Shown here: one piece after another, positions 48,541-57,533 of the stretch
Layout: the number at the start of each line of letters is the position of its first letter
Numbering within the stretch: position 1 is the first letter of the stretch
Assembly (NCBI RefSeq): GCF_040222955.1
Contig: NZ_JAVKCA010000011.1
Coordinates: forward strand, 280,726 to 344,725
DNA length: 64,000 nt
From: Marinoscillum sp040222955
GTDB taxonomy: Bacteria; Bacteroidota; Bacteroidia; Cytophagales; Cyclobacteriaceae
Direction: 5' to 3'
Position numbers and translations under genes: made by a program
Notes under the pieces: generated by a model
The model's database searches: none
What the model saw: the letters and a program-made list of their open reading frames with translations, nothing else
Told to the model about the DNA's origin: nothing

Positions 48541-50958
48541 TCACTCACTCACAAACACCCGCTTCACCCGCTGACTTACGTTGGTCAAAATCTCATATGG
48601 GATGGTCTGCGCCCATTTGGCCAGCTCCCGGATGTTGGGCTGCTCGCCAAATACGATCACTTCATCGCCTTCTTTAGCATCCAGCCCTGTCACATCGATC
48701 ATAGTCATGTCCATGCAGATGTTGCCAATGGTCGGTGCCTTCTGCCCATTCACCAGTACGTAGGCGTTGCCGTTGCCAAATAACCTGCTATAGCCATCAG
48801 CATAACCGATGGCAATGGTAGCGATCTTTCCTTCCCGATCCACTCTGCCCATCCGGGAGTAGCCTATGCTGTCACCTTGTTTGACCGGCTTGATCTGTGA
48901 GATTTTCGTTTTCAGCGTGCTGATGGGCTTTAACTGATTAGTGGTGCTGGAACTGTCAAACCCGTACAGGCCGATGCCCAACCGCACCATGTCGAACTGA
49001 AATGCGGGCCAGCGCATGATGCCCGCGGAGTTGAGGGCATGTTGAATGGGGAAGTAGCCAAGTGCGGTGGCTAGTCTGTCATAGGCTTGGTCGAATGCTG
49101 CTGCTTGCTTACGGGTGAATGCATCTTCCTCTGCGGCGTCCGAGCTGGAGAAATGAGTGAAAATGCCCGCCACTTTCAGTTGTGGGTTTTGCAAAAGCAT
49201 GGCAGTCAGCTTTTCCAGGTCTTCCACCTGGAAGCCCAGGCGGTTCATGCCGGTTTCTATTTTCAGGTGGATAGGCGGAGGATTGTCCGTCACCTCCAGA
49301 AAATGTCGGAGCATGGAAAGGCTATAGATTTCCGGTTCCAGATCAAAAGTCTCCAGTAGGTCAAAACTGCTCCAATCCACATTCATGATCATGATTGGAA
49401 GGGTGATGCCTTTGCGCCGGAGTGTCACCGCTTCATCCAGATAGGCTACCCCCAGATAGTCCACTTTGTGATATTGCAGCAGGTGGGCGATTTCTTCTAC
49501 TCCCACCCCATAGGCAAAGGCTTTCACCATCACCATCAGTTTTACTCGTGGTTTCAGGATCTGGCGATAGACGTTCAGGTTGTGGGTGATGGACTCATAG
49601 TTGACCTCCAGTATGGTGCCGTGGTTTTTTTCTTCCAGGAAGTGGACCACCCGCTCCAGTTCAAAGTCGCGGGCGCCCTTTACCAGTATGGTTTCATTAC
49701 TGAAAGAGGGAACGCTCCTGAGAAAATCGTTAGTACTGAGGTACCCTTCAAACGGCATAGAGAAGACCGCCTGGTTTTGTACCATCCCCGGGCCTATTCC
49801 TATCAGGTGGTCGATGCTGTGTTTTTCTAAAAGGCCATTGATGTCGCCATAGAGTGCTTTGGGGTCTTTGCCAGACTGAAGCATGTCAGAAAGGATGACA
49901 GTTTTACGTAGCTTTTGGGGTTGTTGTCGCAGGTAGTCCAGCGCAATGCTCAGTCCCATGAAATCATTGTTGTAACTGTCGTCAAGTATGTGGGTGTTGT
50001 TATTGCCTCGTTTCAGTTCCAGGCGCATGGGCACTGGCTTCAGCTTGTCGATCGCCTTTTGAATGTTGGTGTTGGTTTCTCCTAGTACCAGCGCTGCGGT
50101 GATGGCGTGGAAAATATTCTCCAGGTCGAATGGATTGTCAAAACGAATGCTGAAAGTAGAATGTGCTCCATGGTAATGGAAATCAAAATCCGATCCTGAG
50201 GGAATGATATTGATCGCCGCATCAGGCTGGTTGATTCCCCATGTGATCAGGGTTGCCGGGAGGTTTCTTAGCTGCTCCACGATGGAGGTGTGGTCCAACC
50301 GACAGATAATTTTTTCACAGTGGGCAAAAAGAAGTGCCTTCTCGGTAACCTTTCCTTTCAGGCTTTGAAAGCCGGAGGCATGCGCATTTCCGATGTTGGT
50401 AAAAATCCCCAACGTTGGCTGAATGATTCTTTCCAGGGCTTCCATTTCTCCTGTTTTGGAAATCCCGGCTTCAAACACGGCCACTTCGTGGGTCTTTTCC
50501 AGGTTCCACACTGACATGGGTACTCCGAGCTGTGAATTGTAGCTTTTTGGACTTTTGACGACATTCCACTGTTGTTCCAGAATGGTAGCGAGCCACTCTT
50601 TCACGATGGTCTTGCCATTGCTCCCCGTGATGCCCACCACGGGAAGGTCAAACTGTTTCCGGTGATGGGTGGAGAGGCTTTGGAGTGCCACCAAAGTGTC
50701 TTTTACCACCAGGAATGTAGCTTCTGGGTAGTTTTCAGCCTTGATCTGTCGGGAAACAAGAAAATTTCTGACCCCCAGTTGGTAGAGTGAAGGGATAAAG
50801 TCGTGCCCATCGTGGTGTGTACCCGGTAGCGCAATGAATAGTTCGCGGGTGCTGCTGGAGGCTCTCCGGGAGTCATATACCAGGGTATCTACTTCATGAT
50901 CGTGGGATTGGCCAATGAATTCGGCAGGGAGAATGGAAGCAAGCTCACTTATCAGCAT
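48541..50958 (-). CDS. Bifunctional UDP-MurNAc-tripeptide--D-Ala-D-Ala ligase / alanine racemase
   Basis: An 805-residue fusion of MurF and Alr, a known arrangement in Bacteroidota. MurF part (about residues 1-445): VDTLVYDSRRASSSTRELFI, the ATP loop VVGITGSNGKTIVKEWLATI (about 108-127), IFTNIGNAHASGFQ and ILDDSYNNDFMGLSIALDYL. Alr part (about 455-805): PLP-Lys motif VKLMVMVKAFAYGVGVEEIA, with RRKGITLPIMIMNV and the C-terminal catalytic region RMGRVDREGKIATIAIGYAD. It makes D-Ala and adds D-Ala-D-Ala to the peptidoglycan precursor. Upstream by 3 bp is the GNAT gene, so it is probably last in that operon. Confidence 0.95.
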   Translation of the reverse strand: MLISELASILPAEFIGQSHDHEVDTLVYDSRRASSSTRELFIALPGTHHDGHDFIPSLYQLGVRNFLVSRQIKAENYPEATFLVVKDTLVALQSLSTHHRKQFDLPVVGITGSNGKTIVKEWLATILEQQWNVVKSPKSYNSQLGVPMSVWNLEKTHEVAVFEAGISKTGEMEALERIIQPTLGIFTNIGNAHASGFQSLKGKVTEKALLFAHCEKIICRLDHTSIVEQLRNLPATLITWGINQPDAAINIIPSGSDFDFHYHGAHSTFSIRFDNPFDLENIFHAITAALVLGETNTNIQKAIDKLKPVPMRLELKRGNNNTHILDDSYNNDFMGLSIALDYLRQQPQKLRKTVILSDMLQSGKDPKALYGDINGLLEKHSIDHLIGIGPGMVQNQAVFSMPFEGYLSTNDFLRSVPSFSNETILVKGARDFELERVVHFLEEKNHGTILEVNYESITHNLNVYRQILKPRVKLMVMVKAFAYGVGVEEIAHLLQYHKVDYLGVAYLDEAVTLRRKGITLPIMIMNVDWSSFDLLETFDLEPEIYSLSMLRHFLEVTDNPPPIHLKIETGMNRLGFQVEDLEKLTAMLLQNPQLKVAGIFTHFSSSDAAEEDAFTRKQAAAFDQAYDRLATALGYFPIQHALNSAGIMRWPAFQFDMVRLGIGLYGFDSSSTTNQLKPISTLKTKISQIKPVKQGDSIGYSRMGRVDREGKIATIAIGYADGYSRLFGNGNAYVLVNGQKAPTIGNICMDMTMIDVTGLDAKEGDEVIVFGEQPNIRELAKWAQTIPYEILTNVSQRVKRVFVSE

Positions 50959-50961
50959 GCC

Positions 50962-51813
50962 CTAAATTATCAATTCCAATTCAAATTGGTTCAATTCATT
51001 GTGAAAACCCATAGCCTTGAGCGCTTCAATAGTGGGATGCTCATCTTCAGGAATATTCATCACGGTGAGCTTTGGGTCACCGGAGCGCATCAGTGCGTTT
51101 TGGATGAGTGCAGACGCCACACCCTGTTGACGAAAATCTTTGTGTACTGCCACCCGACTTATTCGGCCATTTTGTGGTTGGAAGACAAGGTGACCCGCCA
51201 GGGATTCACCTATCCGGGCTTCCAGTATGATTTCATTGGCCAGGTTGTGAGGAAGCTGACTGGTGCTGTCGAGAAAGGAAGGCTGAAAGCTGAGGTGGGT
51301 CAGGTACTCCGTCTTGAGGAGATCAGACTTTTTCACTTCAATATCAGGGCTGATCTTCGGGAGTTCTCCCTGCAAGCTAAAACACCTGAGTACCCGGGTA
51401 AATTGAAACCCCAATGATTCATAAAATCGGGCGGCTTTGGTGTTTTGCTCCACCACCTCCAATAACACCCTGGTGATGGTACCCTGATCGCGCATTCGAC
51501 CAAGGAGGATTTCATAGAGCTGAGTGGCAATGTGGCTTCTTTGATGCGAGGGAATAACACCCGTGCCTCCATTGTAGGCGGTTACTTTTCCCTGATAGAC
51601 GTTGACGGTATGTAGCATGAACCCCACCATTTCGTCTTTATGCCACGCCATCAGACTTAGGCTGGGCAAGAGATGAAGCTTGTTGAAAATGCGATTTCTA
51701 AACTGCTCCAGGGGAGGCTGAAAAGTCACAAAATATTCTGAAAAAGCACCAATAAATGCCTGGTGGAGCTTGATGAATTGGGACTCATCAAAATCCCTGA
51801 ACGCATAATTCAT
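50962..51813 (-). CDS. GNAT N-acetyltransferase, two-domain
   Basis: A 283-residue protein with two GNAT folds in tandem. The first, with its acetyl-CoA loop, is at about residues 45-135 (GTGVIPSHQRSHIATQLYE, a Q-x-x-x-x-G/A-type loop without the second Gly). The second is at about 205-275 (RVAVHKDFRQQGVASALIQN), with a canonical QQGVAS acetyl-CoA loop. Only the second is likely fully active. Substrate cannot be predicted. It sits between the universal stress protein gene (5 bp) and murF-alr (3 bp), in one transcript. Confidence 0.86.
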   Translation of the reverse strand: MNYAFRDFDESQFIKLHQAFIGAFSEYFVTFQPPLEQFRNRIFNKLHLLPSLSLMAWHKDEMVGFMLHTVNVYQGKVTAYNGGTGVIPSHQRSHIATQLYEILLGRMRDQGTITRVLLEVVEQNTKAARFYESLGFQFTRVLRCFSLQGELPKISPDIEVKKSDLLKTEYLTHLSFQPSFLDSTSQLPHNLANEIILEARIGESLAGHLVFQPQNGRISRVAVHKDFRQQGVASALIQNALMRSGDPKLTVMNIPEDEHPTIEALKAMGFHNELNQFELELII

Positions 51814-51818
51814 AAAAA

Positions 51819-52652
51819 CTATTCGTGAAAGCTAAGCAACGGAATGTTGGCGTCAATGGCAATGTTTTTGGTCATAGAGCTACGGAAAATTCGCTCAAAA
51901 AAGGACCTGTGTCGCGGGATCATTGCCAATAAATCCAGCTCATGGAATGCTGCAAAGTTAACAATACCGTCTTTGATAGAATCTGCCTGTACGGTTCGTG
52001 CGGAGCAATTGACATCTTTAAACCGCTCGGAAATTTCCTGCATCAGCTTCTGATCCCGGGCAGTCAGTTTTTCAGGGTCGTCCACAATGGAGAAGATCAA
52101 TACGCTGGCATCAAAATGCCTGGCGAGTGTGCCGATTAGTTTTAGCTTTTCAAAGTTTTTCACCTCCGAGAGGTCTGAGGCGAAACCAATCTTTTTCAGC
52201 TTGAAGCTGGTCACATTCTCAGGAATGACAATGACCGGAACTTTGGAAGATTCGATGATGTCCGTAGCTCTGGTACCTATGAGGTGTTCTATTTTGTCAT
52301 GGTGTGCCCGGGTTCCCATTACGATCAGATCGATGTTTTTTCTTTCGGATTCGGAATAAATGGCGTCCGTGAGATAGGAGATAAAGCGGTCAGCTTCGTG
52401 GGGCACATCTTTGAGTTCTATAATCTCAGATTCCAGCTCTTCGAAACTCTCTTTCACCTGATTTTCATAATCAGCCATGATAGAGTCCATCAGAGATCCT
52501 CCTATAAAGTCCGGATGTGGATGATGTACATGCACGGCATTGACCATGTGTATTTTAGCTCCGAAATCTTTGGCCAGACCAATGGCAATTTTCAAAGCGT
52601 TTTTGGAACATTCTGAGAAATCTATGGGGACGAGTATGTTCTTGATTTTCAT
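51819..52652 (-). CDS. Universal stress protein, tandem UspA domains
   Basis: A 277-residue protein with two Usp domains. Domain 1 starts KNILVPIDFSECSKNALKIA and ends with the nucleotide-loop region LIVMGTRAHHDKIEHLIGTR and KVPVIVIPEN; domain 2 starts IGFASDLSEVKNFEKLKLIG and ends ANIPLLSFHE. The first domain keeps the GxxA-like ATP loop, the second is degenerate. The ATG giving MKIKNILVPIDFS is preferred to a start 27 bp upstream because it opens directly into the first strand. Likely stress-related; targets unknown. First gene of the Usp-GNAT-murF/alr transcript. Confidence 0.9.
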   Translation of the reverse strand: MKIKNILVPIDFSECSKNALKIAIGLAKDFGAKIHMVNAVHVHHPHPDFIGGSLMDSIMADYENQVKESFEELESEIIELKDVPHEADRFISYLTDAIYSESERKNIDLIVMGTRAHHDKIEHLIGTRATDIIESSKVPVIVIPENVTSFKLKKIGFASDLSEVKNFEKLKLIGTLARHFDASVLIFSIVDDPEKLTARDQKLMQEISERFKDVNCSARTVQADSIKDGIVNFAAFHELDLLAMIPRHRSFFERIFRSSMTKNIAIDANIPLLSFHE

Positions 52653-52842
52653 AATTTTAGGAGTAAGGTTGATCATCAATAAATCTAATGGCTCCTGCTC
52701 AATAACCCAAAATATCTGGTGAGTATGTTCAGATGCCCCTGTGTTAATTAACGTAACCCAAATTCACATGTTTTGTCTCCTTATTTTTTACATAATCCCA
52801 AGATTATTAACTTCACCCGTCGAAATCATCTACTTTTTTAAT

Positions 52843-53304
52843 ATGGCGATAGAAATAGGAAGTTACGAAGAGTTCACAGAATACATTGGCAAAGACTTGG
52901 GGGAGTCTGAGGCTCTGGAGGTTACCCAGGAGCAGATCAATAAGTTTGCCGATGCGACATTAGATCATCAATGGATCCATGTGGATGAAGAAAAAGCTAA
53001 GGCCGGTCCATTTGGCCAGACTATTGCCCATGGTTACCTGACGCTATCACTGGTTCCTCATATGTGGGCTCAGATTCTTACGGCAAAGAATTTGAAAATG
53101 ATGGTGAACTATGGCCTGAACAACCTGAAGTTTAATCAGCCGGTGCCCGTGGGGAGTAAGTTGATTTTGAAAGCGCACCTGGAGAGCCTTACCAACTTAC
53201 GCGGGATCACCAAAGCCGAAATTGGTGCAAGAATGGAAATTGAGGGCAATCCAAAACCGGCATATACTGCCACAATGGTTTTGCTATATCACTTTGAAGC
53301 TTAA
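52843..53304 (+). CDS. MaoC family dehydratase
   Basis: A 153-residue hot-dog-fold enzyme. The start at MAIEIGSYEEFTEYIG is preferred; a 34-residue upstream extension is hydrophobic and not conserved-looking. The (R)-hydratase motif FADATLDHQWIHVDEEKAKA (about residues 35-54) carries the catalytic Asp and His, followed by GPFGQTIAHGYLTLSLVP. It hydrates or dehydrates an enoyl-CoA, as in fatty-acid or PHA metabolism. It stands alone; the 163-bp upstream region holds no other gene. Confidence 0.9.
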   Translation: MAIEIGSYEEFTEYIGKDLGESEALEVTQEQINKFADATLDHQWIHVDEEKAKAGPFGQTIAHGYLTLSLVPHMWAQILTAKNLKMMVNYGLNNLKFNQPVPVGSKLILKAHLESLTNLRGITKAEIGARMEIEGNPKPAYTATMVLLYHFEA

Positions 53305-53382
53305 TCATTTCCTGAGCTAACATTCGTCATATTATCGCAGGACACCCGGGTCTATCTTCACCCTATCAAAATAAGGGAAAAC

Positions 53383-53889
53383 ATGAAGAAGATACTAGAC
53401 CTCAACGACCTGATGATAGAGCAACTCAGAGAGCTCTACGATGCAGAAATACAGCTTGTCAGTTTTCTGGAGCAGATGCGACTACAGGCAAGCAATCACT
53501 TGCTCGTCAAGCTAATTACCAAATATCAGCGTACCACAGATGACAACCACTGGGTGCTGAAGCAGGTATTCAATGACCTCTTTATGCAAAAGCGGGGTGA
53601 AAAAAATGAGACCATACGGCTCATGGAGGAGCAGACCCTGGACATTGTGGAGCGATGTGCTACGCCTGAGGTGAAGGATGCCGCCATCATCATTAGCCTG
53701 CAACATATTATTCACTTCAAAATTGCTTCCTATGGAGCTGTGGCCACTTATGCCAACATTATGGGGCTGTATGGCGATGCTTCCAAATTGCATTTGCTGG
53801 TGGAGCTGGAAAAAAAGATAGACCGGCAGTTGGCCATGCTGGCAGATGGTGAGGTGGACAGAAAAGCCTACAACTACCAACTGAACTAA
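53383..53889 (+). CDS. DUF892 (YciE/YciF-like) ferritin-like protein
   Basis: A 168-residue all-helical protein. The DUF892 hallmark LNDLMIEQLRELYDAEIQLV is at residues 7-26, followed by helices with DDNHWVLKQVFNDLF and SLQHIIHFKIASYGAVATYA. Glu, His and Asp placements agree with the four-helix ferritin-like bundle, but the full di-iron set is not confirmed by eye. Related proteins are stress-induced. It ends 10 bp before the tRNA-Val 3' end, on the opposite strand. Confidence 0.82.
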   Translation: MKKILDLNDLMIEQLRELYDAEIQLVSFLEQMRLQASNHLLVKLITKYQRTTDDNHWVLKQVFNDLFMQKRGEKNETIRLMEEQTLDIVERCATPEVKDAAIIISLQHIIHFKIASYGAVATYANIMGLYGDASKLHLLVELEKKIDRQLAMLADGEVDRKAYNYQLN

Positions 53890-53899
53890 AGAAATGTAG

Positions 53900-53974
53900 T
53901 GGGAAGTACTGGATTCGAACCAGCGACCCCCGCCCTGTCAAGGCGATGCTCTAAACCAACTGAGCTAACTTCCC
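53900..53974 (-). tRNA. tRNA-Val (anticodon GAC)
   Basis: Folds as a 75-nt cloverleaf on the minus strand: acceptor GGGAAGT/ACTTCCC with discriminator A, D arm with AGTTGGTTTAGA, anticodon stem TCGCC/GGCGG enclosing loop TTGACAG (anticodon GAC), variable loop, and a T arm with GGTTCGAATCC. The 3' CCA is not encoded. The anticodon reads GUC (Val). GTC would be Asp, but the loop places GAC at positions 34-36. Confidence 0.92.
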
Positions 53975-54020
53975 GGGTAGAAAACCGTGGGGACAAAAAT
54001 AGAATAAGAACTGGTATAAA

Positions 54021-54045
54021 AAAACCGGGCACCCGCCCGGTTTTT
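54021..54045 (-). terminator. Intrinsic terminator between DUF1573 and tRNA-Val
   Basis: CCGGGC and GCCCGG form a GC-rich stem with a 4-nt loop, flanked by A- and T-runs so that it works in both directions. It follows the DUF1573 stop by about 13 bp on the minus strand. Confidence 0.8.
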
Positions 54046-54057
54046 AATTATTTGGCC

Positions 54058-54423
54058 TTAGAGCACTACCTCTCCCGAAAAGTACAAATAGGTATACTCA
54101 TCAGAAGTTGAGGTTTTGATTTTGATGTTCTTTTTGAACATCCCCACCTTAGAGGACTGAAAGGAGGCTGTAATAGAGGCTGTGGACCCCGGAGCGATGG
54201 CTTCCCTGGGATACTCCACTTTGGTACATCCGCACGAACCCTTGGCTTCCTGGATATATACGGGGCTTTCAGACTCATTGGTAAACTCAAAGGCGATGGC
54301 CTGTGACGTGCCGGCTTTCACCGTTCCCAGGTCCAGGGTAGTTGATTTCCAGGTGAGCGGACTTACTGAGGCAATCGCAGCTACTGCAATTCCGAGCATA
54401 ATGGTGAGCGTAATTTTTCTCAT
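54058..54423 (-). CDS. DUF1573 domain secreted protein
   Basis: A 121-residue protein with a signal peptide (residues 1-20, ITLTIMLGIAVAAIASVS). The remaining Ig-like domain, FEFTNESESPVYIQEAKGSC followed by GCTKVEYPREAIAPGSTASI, carries the family's CGC motif in SCGCTKVEYP (about residues 60-69). DUF1573 proteins are common in Bacteroidota and resemble ASPM-SPD-2-Hydin-type beta sandwiches; many are exported, and function is unknown. It is divergent from the first histidine kinase (131 bp), so both may be controlled from the same region. Confidence 0.86.
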   Translation of the reverse strand: MRKITLTIMLGIAVAAIASVSPLTWKSTTLDLGTVKAGTSQAIAFEFTNESESPVYIQEAKGSCGCTKVEYPREAIAPGSTASITASFQSSKVGMFKKNIKIKTSTSDEYTYLYFSGEVVL

Positions 54424-54554
54424 AATTTTACTTTTTTTGGTTTGATCAAAAGTCTATGGTCCCTGCTTAAAATGCTGTTAATGGATTCCTAATGATTGTT
54501 AATGAGTTGTTAAGGATTTCCTAATACCGACTGAATCCCGTTATTTTATGGTTG

Positions 54555-55799
54555 ATGAAGAACACCCCAATCCGGTTTTTAGTGGTTTTAGGTACCCTGT
54601 CCATGGTGGCCATACTGATCGTACAGGTTTATTGGGTGAGCGTGGCCATCAACAAACAGGAAGAACAGTTCAACAGATCTGTGCAAATGGCCCTACGGAA
54701 TGTGGTGGAGTCTCTCTGTGAGCTAAACGGCAACGATATTCCATCCAGCGACCCCATCGACCAACTTTCCAATAATTACTTTATAGCCCGTACCAACTAT
54801 AAGATTGATCTCTCGTCACTGGACTATTTGCTGAAGGCAGAACTGCAAAAAAGAAGCATCGCCCAGGACTATGAGTATGGCGTGTACGATTGTCAGACAG
54901 ATCGCATGGTGTATGGGGATTTTGTCTCCATGCAGGATCAAAACGGCAAGACCAGGCCTACGGGGAAACTACCGAAGCTGGTCAATGATGAATATTACTT
55001 TGGCATTTATTTTCCCGGGAAAACAGCCGGTATAGTCAGTAGCCTGGGCATATGGCAGTTGACATCATTGCTTACTTTACTGATCCTGATCTTTTTTACC
55101 TACGCACTGTTTGTCATTCTCAAACAAAAGCGGCTGAGTGAAATCCAGCGGGATTTCATCAATAACATGACGCACGAGTTCAAAACACCATTAGCCACGC
55201 TTCAGGTTTCTGCGGAGGTGCTGGAAAATGAAGCGAGTGGAGAACGCCAGAAAAAATATGCGCGCATCATTCGATCAGAGCTGGCCAGACTGGACAAGCA
55301 TGTACATCAGCTGTTGGAAACTTCAGTACTGGACTATGAGAAGGAGAAAACTGTGGTGCCGGTTCGGGTGAAAGAAGTACTGGACCGGGTGGCGGAGCCC
55401 TTCCGCACCCTGCCGGCTATCCGATGGATAGAGGAGATCGATCTGACTGATGACAGCACTATTTTGGGGGATCCGGCGATTTTTGAGACCATTGTTTTCA
55501 ATTTGGTGGACAATGCAGCTAAATATGGGGAGTCGCTAGTCAGGTTTAACGCTTGTGAGGTGGCGGGTTGTCTGGAGGTAAAGGTGAGCAACGATGGCCG
55601 GGAAATTCCCCACAAAGAGCGATCAAGAATTTTCAGAAAGTTTTATAGAATCCATCAGGGTGACTTGCACGACGTGAAGGGATTTGGCCTTGGGCTATAT
55701 TTTGTGCGCCAGGGAGCCAGATCTATGCACGGAAAAGTTACTGTAGTCAGCAGTCCTGATCTCACCACCTTCACGCTCACCTTTCCAAATGTATCATGA
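54555..55799 (+). CDS. Sensor histidine kinase (first of two paralogous pairs)
   Basis: A 414-residue membrane kinase. The ATG 3 bp downstream of a TTG is preferred. TM1 at about residues 8-27 and TM2 at about 162-185 bracket a 130-residue periplasmic sensor with two Cys (SLCELNG, VYDCQTD). H-box FINNMTHEFKTPLATLQVS (about 199-217), N-box VFNLVDNAAKYGES, G1-like SNDGREIPHKER, G2 VKGFGLGLYFV. The G1 box lacks the usual second Gly. Signal unknown. The stop overlaps the response regulator gene by 4 bp. Confidence 0.92.
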   Translation: MKNTPIRFLVVLGTLSMVAILIVQVYWVSVAINKQEEQFNRSVQMALRNVVESLCELNGNDIPSSDPIDQLSNNYFIARTNYKIDLSSLDYLLKAELQKRSIAQDYEYGVYDCQTDRMVYGDFVSMQDQNGKTRPTGKLPKLVNDEYYFGIYFPGKTAGIVSSLGIWQLTSLLTLLILIFFTYALFVILKQKRLSEIQRDFINNMTHEFKTPLATLQVSAEVLENEASGERQKKYARIIRSELARLDKHVHQLLETSVLDYEKEKTVVPVRVKEVLDRVAEPFRTLPAIRWIEEIDLTDDSTILGDPAIFETIVFNLVDNAAKYGESLVRFNACEVAGCLEVKVSNDGREIPHKERSRIFRKFYRIHQGDLHDVKGFGLGLYFVRQGARSMHGKVTVVSSPDLTTFTLTFPNVS

Positions 55800-56494
55800 G
55801 TGAACCCAGAATATTATTAGCGGAAGATGATCCTAACCTCTCTTTTGTGATCGAAGACCACCTCATCTCTGAGGGGTTCACTGTAGTGGCAGCGGCCAAT
55901 GGGCATGAAGCCCTCAGACATTTTCGTAATCAATCAGTGGATCTCTGTCTGATAGATGTGATGATGCCGAAGATGGATGGATTCTCATTGGCCACGGAGA
56001 TCAGAAAAGTGAATGACCTGGTGCCAATCTTATTTCTCACTGCCCGATCAATGGAACAGGATCGCCTGAAGGGTTTCGAGATCGGAGGGGATGACTATAT
56101 CACCAAGCCTTTTTCCATTGCCGAACTTACTCAGCGAATCAGGGTCTTCCTGAGAAGATCCGTGACTACTGCAGGGGTTTCGGAAAAAAATCTGGCGCTT
56201 GGGGCCTTGCGATTTGATGAGCTCAATCTGTTGGTAATCGGTCCGCAATCCACGGCCCAGCTTACCCAAATGGAGGCAGACTTGCTCAAGTTGCTTCTTC
56301 AGCATAGAAATCAACTGGTAAAACGGGAAACCATTCTCGTGGAAATATGGGGTGAAAACGATTACTTCAAAGGAAGAAGCCTGGATGTGTTCATATCCAG
56401 GCTTCGCAAATACCTGAAGGAGGACCCCGATCTGGAGATCAGAAATCACCATGGGGTAGGATTTTCGCTAGTCGATCGCAATTTTTCGGGTTAG
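55796..56494 (+). CDS. OmpR-type response regulator (first pair)
   Basis: A 232-residue protein. Receiver domain at residues 1-120: acidic pocket ILLAEDDPN, phosphoacceptor Asp in CLIDVMMPKMDGFS (about residue 54), Thr in FLTARSM and Lys in DDYITKPFS. The winged-helix DNA-binding domain at about 140-228 (LTQMEADLLKLLLQHRNQLV, GRSLDVFISRLRKYLKEDP) is OmpR-type. It should be phosphorylated by the kinase encoded just upstream. Its last 27 bp overlap the convergent T9SS cargo gene. Confidence 0.94.
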   Translation: MSEPRILLAEDDPNLSFVIEDHLISEGFTVVAAANGHEALRHFRNQSVDLCLIDVMMPKMDGFSLATEIRKVNDLVPILFLTARSMEQDRLKGFEIGGDDYITKPFSIAELTQRIRVFLRRSVTTAGVSEKNLALGALRFDELNLLVIGPQSTAQLTQMEADLLKLLLQHRNQLVKRETILVEIWGENDYFKGRSLDVFISRLRKYLKEDPDLEIRNHHGVGFSLVDRNFSG

Positions 56495-57397
56495 CCGCTT
56501 ACCATCCAGGTTAATTTCCAGAAGGTAGATGCCCTCACTTTGCTGAGAAAGGTCAATCATCTCTGAGTAGCGCCCGCCATACTTTTCAAAATACCGGTTG
56601 AATACTTCCTTGCCATTGATGTTGTAAATTTTGATGGCCAGCTCACCGGGCTGGGGTGTGTCAAACTGCAGGTGAAACCTTCCATCAGGAGCGGGATTGG
56701 GGAAATAGCGCAGGTCATCCAGCCGCAATTGCTCGCTGCTTTTCACGACTCCTTTCTTACCAAAGTCATCTACATCGCCGCTGATCTGTACTTTTTTAAG
56801 TACGTGAACCTCTATATCCCTCGAAAAAATTCGATGCTCATCGCGGAGCTTGTCCATTTTTTCGCGCATTTCAGCTGAAAGAGAATCTGAAAAATGCCAG
56901 TCAAACTCACCATCTTCATCTCCGAAACTAAAGGCCATGGAGGGATGCCCATCTGCGGATTCGAAGTGCTTTCGGATGGTTTTTTCCATGGTTCTCAACT
57001 CATCTCCCAGTGCTTCCATTTGAAAGTCAAAGGCCGTGGCAGAGTCTCCCGGTTCGAAAAAATGAAAGTTTCGGGCCATGTCCTCATCCCCAAACTTAAA
57101 GTAGAACCGATGTGGGTCATCACCCATTTTTTCCAGTTCAATAATTTTGGGTCCATGGGCATCTTCAGAAAACCAGACACGCATCTCGTCATCATCGCCC
57201 ATAAATTCCTTGAATTCCTTATCCGTTTTCATTTCTTCCTCAGAGGCATAAGTTTTTTCAAATGTCTGAGTCTCGCCCTCAATATCCTTGGTGATTTTCA
57301 CTTTCACCTGATCATTTTTTTCCTGTGCCGATGAATAGAGCCCGAGCAATACCATCAGCAAAAATCCCAGCATTGGTTTTGTAAAGATTGGTTTCAT
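56468..57397 (-). CDS. Secreted protein with type IX secretion C-terminal sorting domain
   Basis: A 309-residue protein. A signal peptide (MLGFLLMVLLGLYSSAQ, residues 9-25) follows the chosen ATG. The middle has acidic segments with repeated Phe, Asp and Gly (FMGDDDEMRVWFSEDAHGP; FHFFEPGDSATAF), then an unrecognised domain. The C-terminus (about 235-309) is a T9SS type A sorting domain: RYFPNPAPDGRFHLQF, IYNINGKEVFNR and SEGIYLLEINLDGKRLTRKI. So it is exported through the T9SS and probably surface-attached. Placed between the two kinase pairs; it may be linked to them by function. Confidence 0.85.
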   Translation of the reverse strand: MKPIFTKPMLGFLLMVLLGLYSSAQEKNDQVKVKITKDIEGETQTFEKTYASEEEMKTDKEFKEFMGDDDEMRVWFSEDAHGPKIIELEKMGDDPHRFYFKFGDEDMARNFHFFEPGDSATAFDFQMEALGDELRTMEKTIRKHFESADGHPSMAFSFGDEDGEFDWHFSDSLSAEMREKMDKLRDEHRIFSRDIEVHVLKKVQISGDVDDFGKKGVVKSSEQLRLDDLRYFPNPAPDGRFHLQFDTPQPGELAIKIYNINGKEVFNRYFEKYGGRYSEMIDLSQQSEGIYLLEINLDGKRLTRKIAID

Positions 57398-57521
57398 GAT
57401 TGAATTCTTTATGTGTTTGATCCTTGGGCTAATGTACGGAGCAGGCCTGTGCACAACTGTTAAAAGGGGGTTAATCAATGTTAAAAATGGTTAATGGCGA
57501 ACTGTACGGCCACATTTAGCG

Positions 57522-57529
57522 TAAATTTG
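57522..57529 (+). promoter_or_regulatory. -7 promoter box 4 nt from the second histidine kinase start
   Basis: TAAATTTG is an exact TAnnTTTG match, followed by AGGC and the ATG. A leaderless or near-leaderless message is predicted. No TTG is seen at the ideal -33 spacing. Confidence 0.5.
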
Positions 57530-57533
57530 AGGC

